Assembly (NCBI GenBank): GCA_022824025.1
Contig: JAJEBF010000061.1
Span: forward strand, 62,001 to 126,000
DNA: 64,000 nt
Source of the DNA: Caldilineaceae bacterium
GTDB taxonomy: Bacteria > Chloroflexota > Anaerolineae > Caldilineales > Caldilineaceae
Direction: 5' to 3'
Part shown: piece by piece, positions 53,187-61,587 of the stretch
How positions within the stretch are numbered: the stretch's first letter is position 1
Layout: each line of letters begins with the position of its first letter
Notes under the pieces: model-generated
Database searches by the model: none
The model's input: only the letters and a program-made list of their open reading frames with translations
What the model was told of the DNA's origin: nothing
Program-made: the position numbers and the translations under genes

Positions 53187-53217
53187 AACAAAAAAACACC
53201 CGCATACCCGCGGGTGT
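53187..53217 (-). terminator. Rho-independent terminator of the small membrane protein gene
   Basis: On the minus strand ACACCCGC and GCGGGTGT pair around a six-base loop, then eight T follow before GTTC. It is 40 bases after the stop of the gene at 53257. Confidence 0.85.
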
Positions 53218-53256
53218 GACGACACGGCCTGAGTTCGAAGCGTTGACAGTTCGTTG

Positions 53257-53580
53257 TCAGCCGTCCGGGACGCTGCGCTTCGTTTCCCTAAGCATAAACC
53301 CAATCCAAACCTGCGCGCCGCCTAGCACGAGAGACAAAAAACCGGCGATCACCGCAAAGATAACCTGAGTCGTCTGTGCCGCCGCATGAACTTCCGATCG
53401 TAAGGCGACCAGCTCGGTTCGCACGCCCTCCACATCGGCCTTGGTAGCCAAATGCTCGTATGCGCCCTCTCGTCGCGCAATGCGTTCCCCGTCTTCTAAC
53501 CCCTCCTGCGCAAAGACAGGTGTGCAAAACACGGCAACCAGCAGGATCCCCATCACGACATGATGCAACTTCATCTGCAT
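53257..53580 (-). CDS. Small membrane protein with coiled-coil segment
   Basis: 107 residues: a signal peptide (GILLVAVFCTPVFA, cleavage before QEG), a helical amphipathic stretch (LATKADVEGVRTELVALRSEV, about 44-64, heptad-like), and a membrane span (TQVIFAVIAGFLSLVLGGAQVWIGFML would cover 71-97) followed by a short basic tail. The ATKxDxExxxxEL pattern recalls DUF1640/CCDC90-like proteins, which are also coiled coil plus a C-terminal span. Function unknown. It is monocistronic, bounded downstream by a strong terminator. Confidence 0.65.
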   Translation of the reverse strand: MQMKLHHVVMGILLVAVFCTPVFAQEGLEDGERIARREGAYEHLATKADVEGVRTELVALRSEVHAAAQTTQVIFAVIAGFLSLVLGGAQVWIGFMLRETKRSVPDG

Positions 53581-53819
53581 TCTCGATCCCGTGTTCCTGT
53601 TCCGCTTCTCTGCGCGTTCCTCATCAAAACTCGTTGTAGCGCCGCAAATGCATCACAAATGCAGTACAAATGTATCACGCGGTCCCGACGCTGTCAATGG
53701 CTCTTTCAGGACAAAAGTGACCGAAATCGGGCTTAATCAGAACAATGGACTGCGCCATCTGGTTCTCACCTCTCATGACTGCCGGCAGGGACACCCCCTG
53801 CCCTCCTTTACCACAACCC

Positions 53820-53884
53820 ACTGCAGTCACTGTCCACTGACCACTGACCACTGATCACTGACCACTGCCTACCGACCACTGCCG
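53820..53884. repeat. ACTGCAGT core followed by degenerate 7-base tandem repeats
   Basis: After ACTGCAGT (53820-53827) come roughly seven degenerate copies of a heptamer close to CCACTGA (for example CCACTGACCACTGACCACTG in part). A preceding CAGGGACACCCCCTG (about 53786-53800) recalls the GGGGACACCCC hairpins at 26.6 and 57.2 kb. The surrounding 53581-53885 has no gene. Confidence 0.65.
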
Positions 53885-53885
53885 T

Positions 53886-55127
53886 TCACGCCCCGTCCAA
53901 CACACGCACGCACCGCTCGATCTCATCAACCGTGTTGTAATGCGCCAGGCCCAGACGCAGCCAGCCGCCGTTGCCCTCGACACCCATCCGCTCGCTCATC
54001 GACAGCGCGTAGAAGTTGCCATCCCACGCGAAAATGTTCTCCTCCGCAAGCGCCCGCGCCAGCTGCGCCGGCGTCGTCCCCCGCTTCCGCATCGCGACCG
54101 TCGCCACCCTTCTCCCCATATCAATCCGCTCTGTCAGACCATAAATGCGGATCCCCGGCACGCTCAACAGACCCTCGATCAACCGCTCGGTCAGCATCCT
54201 CTCATACGCGCCGATCACCTTCCAGGCCGCCTCCAACTTGCGCCTCCGGCTTTCAGCCGGCCCTGCCTCGCCGTACTCGACCCCAAGACCGGCCAGATAG
54301 TCGATAGCCGCCGTCACTCCAGCCATCCCTTCATGATTCTGCGTGCCCGTCTCCCACTTGTCCGGCGGTCTGTCCCCGGCCGGACGCACCCGGTATGCCT
54401 CCAGCCGCTCCAACAGTTCCCGCTTACCGTACAGCTGTCCGCTGTGCGGGCCGAAAAACTTGTACGACGAACACGCCAGGAAATCGCACCCCAGGGCCTT
54501 CACATCGATCAACCCGTGCGGCGCATATTGGACCGCGTCCACAAACGTAAGGGCCCCCGCCTCCCCGGCCCAGCCCATGATCGTGCCCACGTCGTTGATC
54601 GACCCCGTCGCGTTGCTGGCATACCCCACCGCCACCAACCTGGTCTGCTCCGTGATCTGCCTCCGTACATCCTCCATGTCCAGCGTCCCGCTCTCCACGT
54701 CCACATCCGCCCACCGGACGCGCGCCCCCCGCTCCTCCGCCGCCAGCGCCCACGGCATCACGTTGGCGTCATGATCCAGTCGCGTAACCAACACCTCGTC
54801 GCCAGGCCCCAGCTCTCGCGCCAAGGACCGGCTGACATGAAATGCGAGGCTCGTCATGTTGTTGCCAAAGATAACCTCATCCGCCTCGCAGCCCAGCAGA
54901 TCAGCGGCCGCCCCATGCGCCCCCTCGATCACCGCGTCCGTGCGCCGGCTGGTCTCAAACTGGCCGTGCGTATTCGAATTGCGGCGCGTCAAATAGTCAA
55001 CCATCGCCTCTATGACGCTCTCATGCGCCTGCGTGCCGCCGGGGTTGTCAAAAAACACGGCCGGACGGCCGTCAAACTGCTCACTCAACGCCGGGAACTG
55101 CCTCCGGACCCCTTCTACATCGAACAT
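53886..55127 (-). CDS. Cysteine desulfurase-like class V aminotransferase
   Basis: 413 residues. The fold-type I PLP pattern is clear: VFFDNPGGTQAHESVIEAM, NNMTSLAFHV, LVAVGYASNATGSINDV, the cofactor Asp in LTFVDAVQYAPHGLIDV (Asp197) and the Schiff-base Lys in SSYKFFGPHSG (Lys223). The start VRRQFPALSEQFDGRPAVFF and the KWETGTQNHEGMAG segment fit the cysteine-desulfurase-like branch distinct from IscS/SufS, in which the activity is unproven. No Suf or Isc partner is nearby. SppA is 18 bases upstream on the same strand. Confidence 0.87.
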   Translation of the reverse strand: MFDVEGVRRQFPALSEQFDGRPAVFFDNPGGTQAHESVIEAMVDYLTRRNSNTHGQFETSRRTDAVIEGAHGAAADLLGCEADEVIFGNNMTSLAFHVSRSLARELGPGDEVLVTRLDHDANVMPWALAAEERGARVRWADVDVESGTLDMEDVRRQITEQTRLVAVGYASNATGSINDVGTIMGWAGEAGALTFVDAVQYAPHGLIDVKALGCDFLACSSYKFFGPHSGQLYGKRELLERLEAYRVRPAGDRPPDKWETGTQNHEGMAGVTAAIDYLAGLGVEYGEAGPAESRRRKLEAAWKVIGAYERMLTERLIEGLLSVPGIRIYGLTERIDMGRRVATVAMRKRGTTPAQLARALAEENIFAWDGNFYALSMSERMGVEGNGGWLRLGLAHYNTVDEIERCVRVLDGA

Positions 55128-55145
55128 GTCTCTCTCCCCGAATCA

Positions 55146-56939
55146 TTACCTGCGCTTCGGCAGTCCATCGGCCAGTAACCACACCCGCTCCCGCCCCAGC
55201 ACGGTGGCAACATCTCCCTGCAGGAGCGCCAGAACAATCTCGGTCAGTTCACCAAGTCCGCCCCCGCCCGTCAACCGGTCAAGACTGCCTTCCGCGATCG
55301 GAGGACGCGGCCGGTTCATATCCGTCTTTACCTGCACGACCGGAACCGTCCCGTCCGTCGGCAAACCCGCAATTTCGCATAGCCCATCAATCGCCGCTGA
55401 TAAGTCTCCGATCTCATCCACCAACCCATGCTGCAGCGCCTGCCTCCCCGTCCATACGCGCCCGCCGCATAACTCTTCAACCGAGTCCGGCTCCAGCTGC
55501 CGCGCCGCCGCGACCAGGCGCTTGAAATTCTGATACGTATGCCCGATCTGCTCCTCAATCTTCTCCCGCTGCGCCTCCCGCCACGGACCGTCGCCGGCAT
55601 AGATGCCGGCATTCCGCCCCCGCTGCACCGGCACGCGGTTCGCGCCGATCTTGCCTTCAGCCCCGCTGGTGATCAGCTTTGCCATGATCACACCGATGCT
55701 CCCCGTCAGCGTCGCCGCCTGGCAAACGATCTTCCGCGCCGGCAATGCCACGTAATAGCCTCCGCTGGCCGCCACATCACCCATATACGCCACCACCGGC
55801 TTCTTCCTGTTCAGCAGGGTCAGCTCCCGCCAGATCAGGTCGCTCGCCAGCGCCGAACCGCCCCGGGAATCGACATGCAGCAAGACCCCCGCCATGCGCT
55901 CATCTTCCAGCGCCGCCCGCGCCAACTGTTGGATCGTAGCGCTGCCGGCAGTGCTGCCGCCCACAATCGGCACCCCGCTTGGCAGCCGGCGGCTCTTGCC
56001 TGAAGTGATCATGCCGCTCAACGAAATCACCCCGATCCTCTTTCTATGCCGCATAAGGGGGCGGCGGTAGAGCAGACGGCTTACCCGGTCAAATGGCGCA
56101 ATCCGCGCCCCATCCTTCCCGCCACCAAGTTCGTCCGCCAACTGGTCCTCATAGACGCTCCCGTCCACCAGCCCCATCGCCGCGGCGTCATCGGCGGTCA
56201 ACGGCGCCCTGTCAATCGCGGCGCGGACCTCCTCCTCGCCAAGGTTGCGGCCGCCGCTGATTGCCGCGACCATATCCCCATACCAGCTCCCCAGCAGCCT
56301 TTCCAGCTGTTCCCGGTGCGCGTCACTCATCTCCGATTGGGCGAAACTGTCTGCCGCAGTCTTCCAGGGAGCCACCCTGACCACATCCGCCTCAACCCCA
56401 ATTCTGCGCAGCGTCTCGGCCAGAAAGACCGGCTCTGCCCGCAGACCCAGCACAGACCACTCGGTCAGCGGCGAAACATATATGCGGTCGGCGGCCGCAG
56501 CCATCACATACTCGGCATTGCCGCACGACTCCAGATAGACAACCACCTTCTTCGCGTCGCCGTCCGGATACAGTTCTCGATTCCACGCCCGAAAGCGGTC
56601 GAAAAGATCCGCAAGCGTCTGCGCCTGCGCGAGGCTGAGCTGCGCGCCCTTGACCAGTATCAACGCGCCCTTCACATCCGGGTCGCCCGCGACCTGCCGC
56701 AAGGCATCGTGCAGATCCTCAACTGTGAGGCCCGGCTTGCCAGTGGAAAGGCGCGAGAGAAACCGGTGCCGCTCCGGCCTCCGTTCCAGCAGCTGGCCCG
56801 AAAGCTCAAACAGCGCATAGTCCGCCCAGCTCTTCCTGGAGAGACGCCGCACGAGATTGGCAAGCCCGCATACGCAAACCTGCCACAGCAAAGTTACGCC
56901 CCGGAAAAGCCGCCCCAAACCCCTGCCTATGAGACTCAT
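55146..56939 (-). CDS. sppA: Signal peptide peptidase SppA, 67-kDa type
   Basis: From the ATG at 56939 (GGAGGG 8 bases upstream) it has 597 residues, the length of the double-domain SppA. The N-terminal half carries the Lys general base in VAPWKTAADSFAQSEM (Lys193). The C-terminal half carries the nucleophile in YMGDVAASGGYYVALP (Ser392) and VDSRGGSALAS. Together they give a Ser-Lys dyad as in E. coli SppA, which removes leftover signal peptides at the membrane. A hydrophobic segment near residues 13-30 is the probable anchor. Confidence 0.93.
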   Translation of the reverse strand: MSLIGRGLGRLFRGVTLLWQVCVCGLANLVRRLSRKSWADYALFELSGQLLERRPERHRFLSRLSTGKPGLTVEDLHDALRQVAGDPDVKGALILVKGAQLSLAQAQTLADLFDRFRAWNRELYPDGDAKKVVVYLESCGNAEYVMAAAADRIYVSPLTEWSVLGLRAEPVFLAETLRRIGVEADVVRVAPWKTAADSFAQSEMSDAHREQLERLLGSWYGDMVAAISGGRNLGEEEVRAAIDRAPLTADDAAAMGLVDGSVYEDQLADELGGGKDGARIAPFDRVSRLLYRRPLMRHRKRIGVISLSGMITSGKSRRLPSGVPIVGGSTAGSATIQQLARAALEDERMAGVLLHVDSRGGSALASDLIWRELTLLNRKKPVVAYMGDVAASGGYYVALPARKIVCQAATLTGSIGVIMAKLITSGAEGKIGANRVPVQRGRNAGIYAGDGPWREAQREKIEEQIGHTYQNFKRLVAAARQLEPDSVEELCGGRVWTGRQALQHGLVDEIGDLSAAIDGLCEIAGLPTDGTVPVVQVKTDMNRPRPPIAEGSLDRLTGGGGLGELTEIVLALLQGDVATVLGRERVWLLADGLPKRR

Positions 56940-57168
56940 TTCAATCCCTCCACCCATCTGCGCGCCACTGCTGCCCGTACAGTTTCCCCAAAACGCGCCC
57001 TAAGCCTGTGGGTTCAAACCCCAAAAACCATACTATACCCGCACGATCCTCCGGAGAAAAATAGTCCCGCTGCCTGGGTGCCGTCCAAAATGGGGGTGAA
57101 CTTTCGTCCACCTCTGGTAACGACTAAACAAAAGCCAATTCGCGCCCCCAAGCAGCGCGAGCGCCGTC

Positions 57169-57271
57169 CCCTCTGACCACTGACTACTGATCCCTGACCA
57201 CTGCAGTTCTGGGCGGTCAGCCGCAAGCGGCTTCCCTTGTGCGGGGGGACACCCCCCGCAACGCCCCCCGC
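57169..57271. repeat. Dispersed intergenic repeat, copy B, with 7-base tandem lead-in
   Basis: A degenerate CTGACCACTGACTACTGA run leads to ACTGCAGT (57200-57207), GGCGGTCAGCCGCAA (57212-57226) and a hairpin GCGGGGGGACACCCCCCGC (57241-57259), then GCAACGCCCCCCGC. The same blocks in the same order occur at 26601-26667. A further ACTGCAGT lies at 57386-57393. The gap between sppA and the ABC ATPase (about 610 bases) otherwise shows no gene. Confidence 0.7.
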
Positions 57272-57466
57272 AAAAACGTGCCCCGCCGCCAATGGTTGTA
57301 CATTGGCCAAGGCTGCCCAACCCAATGCGTTCCGCCAATCCCCGAACTGCGACGCCCTGCGACCGCCCTTTGCCACCTACCTCCCACTGCAGTCTTCGGT
57401 ATAAACTCCCAGTAGCAGCCCAAGACGGGCCTCCATATTAGACCGCACTCCGCCCGCGAGATTGCT

Positions 57467-57496
57467 TTGATCGTTCCTCCTGTTCCGAGTTATGAT
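57467..57496 (+). promoter_or_regulatory. Putative sigma-70 promoter of the ABC exporter pair
   Basis: TTGATC (57467-57472), 18 bases, TATGAT (57491-57496). Four and five of six consensus positions match. The start site would be about 50 bases before the ATG. Confidence 0.5.
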
Positions 57497-57552
57497 GAAC
57501 GCAGCCGCAGACACCTCGCGGAGACGCTTGGACCTTGCCCAAGCCGGCGCAT

Positions 57553-58467
57553 ATGTCCTTCTCCTCACCCGGACCGAGCAGTAACGTGGCCGCAGCGGTA
57601 GAAGTGCGAAATCTGAACAAGCGATATCGGAATGGAATCTGGGCGAACCGGGATATCAGCCTGACCGTCCGGCGCGGTGAGCTGCTCGCGATTCTGGGTC
57701 CAAACGGCGCCGGCAAAACCACCCTTGTCCGCCAGATCACCACCGAGCTTGTCCCCTCTTCCGGCGAAGTCCGTGTTTTCGGCATTGACGCCGTCACGCG
57801 CCCCAACGAAGCCAAGGCCCGCATGGGCGTAATCCCCCAGGAGACCAACTTCTACTGGGGTCTCTCCGTTCGCCACCACCTGCGTATCCTGGGCAAACTG
57901 CGCGGTCTGCCTGCCCAAACCGCATCCCGCCGCGCCGCAGAACTGATCACAGACCTTGGCCTCGAAGAACACAAGAGCAAACCCGCCGAGCAACTTTCCG
58001 GCGGTCTTCGCCGCCGCCTCCTCGTCGGCATCGCCGTGCTCGCCGATCCCGCACTGCTGGTCCTCGATGAGCCCAGCGTCGGTCTCGACCCCGAGTCCCG
58101 CCGCGACCTGTGGGATCTCCTCCGCAACTATCGAAGCAGAGGCGCTACCATCCTCCTGACGACCCACTCCATGGAAGAAGCCGATGCCCTCTCGGACAGG
58201 ATCGGCATCATCCATCAAGGGGCGTTGCTTGCTCTCGACACCGTCGCCAGCCTCCGCGCCGCCCACGGCTTCGACTACAAAATCACCTTTCTGGAGAAAG
58301 GCCGTACCCAAGTCCTCTTCGGCGCCAGTGACGCCGAACTCCTCCAGCAGGTCCAGGCCCTGGGCATTAGCGAATACGCAGTTTCGCGGACAACCCTCGA
58401 AGATGTCTATCTCGGCCTCACCGGCGGGAAAGGACGCCTCATTGACGAGCCATCTAGCAATGCCTGA
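57553..58467 (+). CDS. ABC-2 type transporter ATP-binding protein
   Basis: 304 residues from the ATG. Walker A GPNGAGKTT, Q-loop GVIPQETNF, signature LSGGLRRRL, Walker B LLVLDEPSVGLDP and the H-loop TTHSMEEA are all intact. The C-terminal extension (LRAAHGFDYKITFLEKG and a final LEDVYLGLTG) is that of the drug/daunorubicin-resistance-type exporter ATPases. A TTG at 57535, with CGGAGA about 11 bases before it, is an alternative start. The permease start lies within its last codons, so they form one unit. Confidence 0.93.
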   Translation: MSFSSPGPSSNVAAAVEVRNLNKRYRNGIWANRDISLTVRRGELLAILGPNGAGKTTLVRQITTELVPSSGEVRVFGIDAVTRPNEAKARMGVIPQETNFYWGLSVRHHLRILGKLRGLPAQTASRRAAELITDLGLEEHKSKPAEQLSGGLRRRLLVGIAVLADPALLVLDEPSVGLDPESRRDLWDLLRNYRSRGATILLTTHSMEEADALSDRIGIIHQGALLALDTVASLRAAHGFDYKITFLEKGRTQVLFGASDAELLQQVQALGISEYAVSRTTLEDVYLGLTGGKGRLIDEPSSNA

Positions 58468-59251
58468 AGCGAACGAATCCGTCCCGAACCTTCCCGTTCT
58501 CCCTTACGCGACCGGCGGCATACGCAAATTCATTGCCGACACGCTCGCCGTCTTCGAGCTCAACTTCCTGCCCGCGCTCAAGCACTGGTACGTAACCGTC
58601 CTCCTGGCCGCCGCCTTCCCGCTGCCCTGGTTCTACGTCACCAGGGCCATCGCCCCCGACGACCCGCAAGTACTCCGCCGCCTCATGGCCGGCACCCTGG
58701 TCTTCGGCGTCGCCTTCTCGATCGGCATGCTCGTCGGCCAGAACTTCGTCGGCCAGCGCTTTATGGGCACACTCCGCCTGCTCATCACCATGCCGGTCTC
58801 CAAGGCCGCCTACGTCCTCGGTTCGCTCGCCCACGCTTCAATCTCCGGCGCGTTCACCGTGGTCATCCTCCTCGGTTTCGCCTTCGCGGCCGGCGTTGAG
58901 GTCAGACTCGGCTGGGCGCTCGTGCCCTCACTCATCCTCACCGTCCTCGCCGTCAGCGGCCTGACCCTCTTCTTCGTCAGCTTCGCCCCCACTCCGCAGA
59001 CCGGCAACCTCGCCACCGGCATGCTTTCCCTCATCCTCGCCGCCCTCTCACCCGTCTACTTCACCATGGACCAGGCCCCCCTCCTGATGAAGTTGATTGG
59101 CTATGTTTCGCCTCTGCGCTATACTGCGGACGCAATTGAAAAGTCCCTGTCAGGCCAGACAGACGTCTGGGTAGAATTGGGAGTCTTATCAGTCATTGCA
59201 ATAGGTTCCCTTTCACTCGGGCTGTGGAGAATGCCTTGGCGCGAGAGGTAA
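58460..59251 (+). CDS. ABC-2 type transporter permease
   Basis: 263 residues beginning at an ATG that overlaps the ATPase stop by eight bases. Six membrane spans: HWYVTVLLAAAFPLPWFYV, LMAGTLVFGVAFSIGMLVG, ISGAFTVVILLGFAFAAGV, PSLILTVLAVSGLTLFFVS, MLSLILAALSPVYFTM and the last near the C-terminus. The MGTLRLLITMPVSKAAYV loop and YVSPLRYTADAI segment are typical of ABC2 permeases. The pair most likely exports a lipid, drug or small metabolite; substrate unknown. Confidence 0.88.
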   Translation: MPEANESVPNLPVLPYATGGIRKFIADTLAVFELNFLPALKHWYVTVLLAAAFPLPWFYVTRAIAPDDPQVLRRLMAGTLVFGVAFSIGMLVGQNFVGQRFMGTLRLLITMPVSKAAYVLGSLAHASISGAFTVVILLGFAFAAGVEVRLGWALVPSLILTVLAVSGLTLFFVSFAPTPQTGNLATGMLSLILAALSPVYFTMDQAPLLMKLIGYVSPLRYTADAIEKSLSGQTDVWVELGVLSVIAIGSLSLGLWRMPWRER

Positions 59252-59380
59252 CACTTGAGTACCTGCCTCTTAACTGGGGTTCTATCCGTCGCCTATGCAA
59301 TTCGTAGCGTTGATTGGCCCTCGTTTCCAAGCGTATACCGTTCTAGCCAGAATTTTGGACCTGGGTAAGGAGCGAGAGAG

Positions 59381-60502
59381 ATGTCCCACCAGTACACAGC
59401 CGCTGTTATCGGCGCAGGCCTGGGAGGCAGAGCCAGCATGGCCGGACTCTCCGCCTCGCCGCGCTTCAACCTCGTTGCCGTCGCAGATATCCAGGCCGAA
59501 GCGCGAGCCGCCGTCCAGGAACTGTACCCCGGCGTCCGCACTTTTCCTGACCATGCCGAACTATTCGCCGCCTGCCCCACAGACATTGTCTGCGTATCCA
59601 CGTGGCCGCCCTCCCACCTGGAAGTGACCCAGGCTGCCCTGCAACTTCCCCTGCGAGGCATCCTCGTCGAAAAACCGCTGGCCGACAGTTTTTCAGCTGG
59701 GCGTCAGATCCTGGAGCTAATACGCGCCAAAAATCTCCCAATAGCCGTACCCCATGGCCTCCTCGTAGCAGACCACAGCACGCAGGTCCTCCAACGCGTT
59801 CACGGCGGCGAGATCGGCGAGCTGAAACTGGTCGAAATCCAATGCGCCGGCTGGGACATCATCAATGCCGGCATCCACTGGCTCAACTTCTTCGTCGAAC
59901 TGACTGAACGCGAACCCGTCGAGTATGTTTTGGCCGCCTGCGATGCCAGCACCCGCACCTATCGCGACAACATGCAGGTCGAGACGCTCGCCGTCACCTA
60001 CGCCCAGACCGTTTCCGGCACCCGTGTCGTCATGAATACTGGCGACTATATCACCTTTTCCGAACCGATTGACGACACCCTTTTCCGCCTTATCGGAAGC
60101 CGCGGCACAATCGACTTCTACGGCTGGGAGCCGCGGTACCGGCTTCTCAACGCCAGCTATCCACAGGGTCAGATGTTTGAATTCGAGCGCGGCCCATTTG
60201 TCCTTCATCAACGCCACCTCGAAAACCTCGCCGCGCAGATGGACCGCGCCCAGCCCGACTACGCCATCGCCGAAGGTTCATTAGCCGCCCTCGAGCTCTG
60301 CGAAGCCGCCTACGTCTCCATTCGCAACGGCAGCGTGCCCGTTCCGCTTCCGCTCGACGACTTTTCGCCGCCCCCTGCCGTCGATTGGCAGCCCGGCCTC
60401 CCCTACGGCGGCCAGGGCGGCGGTCGTAACGGACGCCGTCTACCGCCTCGTCCGCAACAAAACGACAGGCCTGTTCGGACCGCAGAGTCGGAGGAAGCAT
60501 GA
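59381..60502 (+). CDS. Gfo/Idh/MocA-family oxidoreductase
   Basis: 373 residues. The N-terminal Rossmann motif AVIGAGLGGRASMAGL (GxGxxG with an extra Gly) and acidic strand end VADIQ bind NAD(P); ILVEKPLADS carries the active-site Lys motif EKP. The alpha/beta C-terminal domain includes GWDIINAGIHWLNFF, with His in the usual catalytic D-x-x-x-H position. Such enzymes oxidise or isomerise cyclic polyols and sugars. The final 35 residues are Gly/Arg/Pro-rich and atypical. The next gene starts within its stop codon. Confidence 0.88.
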   Translation: MSHQYTAAVIGAGLGGRASMAGLSASPRFNLVAVADIQAEARAAVQELYPGVRTFPDHAELFAACPTDIVCVSTWPPSHLEVTQAALQLPLRGILVEKPLADSFSAGRQILELIRAKNLPIAVPHGLLVADHSTQVLQRVHGGEIGELKLVEIQCAGWDIINAGIHWLNFFVELTEREPVEYVLAACDASTRTYRDNMQVETLAVTYAQTVSGTRVVMNTGDYITFSEPIDDTLFRLIGSRGTIDFYGWEPRYRLLNASYPQGQMFEFERGPFVLHQRHLENLAAQMDRAQPDYAIAEGSLAALELCEAAYVSIRNGSVPVPLPLDDFSPPPAVDWQPGLPYGGQGGGRNGRRLPPRPQQNDRPVRTAESEEA

Positions 60503-61587
60503 TGGCCCGTTTTGGCATTGTCGGCGCCGGATGGCGCGTAAACTGGTTTCTGCGCGCCGCCCATGCCCTCCCGGAGAAGCTGCAGGTCGCCGGTCTGGCC
60601 GCTCGCCGTCCGCAAATGGCCGTCGAGCTGGCCGCTGCCTACGGTGTCAACATCTATCGCTCGCCTTCCGAAATGATCGCCGCCGAAGCGCCCGACTTTG
60701 TCGTGACCAGCGTCTCTTGGTCCGCAAATCCGCACATCATACGCCAGCTGGCGGAACAGGACATGCCCGTCCTTTCTGAAACACCCCCCGCCACCACCGT
60801 CGCAGAGATGACGGCGCTGTGGGCTCTGCAACAGCAGGGCGCACGTATCCAGGTCGCCGAGCAGTACCACCGCCAGCCCCACCACGCCGCCCGCCTTGCC
60901 TTCGCCCACAGCGGTCGCCTCGGCCGCATCAGTCAGGTACAGCTCTCTGCCGCGCACGGCTATCACGGCATCAGCCTCATCCGCCGCTTCCTCGGCATCG
61001 GCGCCGAGCCGGTAACTGTCACCGCCCGCCGCTTCACCTCTCCTATCGTGCAAAGCCCCACCCGTGAAGGTCCCCCCCTCGAAGAGACAGTCACAAAGTC
61101 AGAGCAACTCATTGCCGCCTTCGACTTCGGCGACCGCCTCGGAATCCTCGACTTTACACCCGATCAGTACTTTTCCTGGGTACGCGGCCAGCGCCTGCTC
61201 GTGCGGGGCGAGCGCGGCGAAATTATTGACGAAAGAGCCACCTACCTACAGAACTTCCGTACACCCATCCAGGTCACCTTCACCCGCCACAGCGCCGGCC
61301 TCGACGGCAATCTCGAAGGCAACTACCTCAAGGGCATCCAGGCCGGCGAACAATGGTGGTATCGCAACCCCACCATTCCCGCCGAGCTCACCGATGACGA
61401 AATCGCCGTCGCCGATCTCCTCCTCCGCATGGCCGACTACGTCCGCGGCGGCGATCAACCTTACTCCCTCGCCGAAGCCTGCCAGGACCGTTACCTCGAC
61501 ATCCTCGCCGCCCAGGCCGCCGAAACCGGCCAACCCGTCCGCTCCCAGCCCCAGCCCTGGGGCAACGCTCTGTCTGCACAAAATTGA
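60499..61587 (+). CDS. Gfo/Idh/MocA-family oxidoreductase, second copy
   Basis: 362 residues. The start FGIVGAGWRVNWFLRAAHAL is a Rossmann motif. The usual EKP is replaced by LSETPPATTVAEM (SETP), so the active-site Lys is missing. The region EQYHRQPHHAARLAFAHSGRLG follows. The lack of Lys sets it apart from its neighbour and suggests a different reaction, an isomerase or a non-catalytic partner. It overlaps the preceding gene by four bases; the two are translationally coupled and probably work on the same sugar. Confidence 0.83.
   Translation: MMARFGIVGAGWRVNWFLRAAHALPEKLQVAGLAARRPQMAVELAAAYGVNIYRSPSEMIAAEAPDFVVTSVSWSANPHIIRQLAEQDMPVLSETPPATTVAEMTALWALQQQGARIQVAEQYHRQPHHAARLAFAHSGRLGRISQVQLSAAHGYHGISLIRRFLGIGAEPVTVTARRFTSPIVQSPTREGPPLEETVTKSEQLIAAFDFGDRLGILDFTPDQYFSWVRGQRLLVRGERGEIIDERATYLQNFRTPIQVTFTRHSAGLDGNLEGNYLKGIQAGEQWWYRNPTIPAELTDDEIAVADLLLRMADYVRGGDQPYSLAEACQDRYLDILAAQAAETGQPVRSQPQPWGNALSAQN

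Noticed and set aside
53812..53884. CRISPR-like array
   Set aside because: Units are 7 bases, degenerate and have no spacers.
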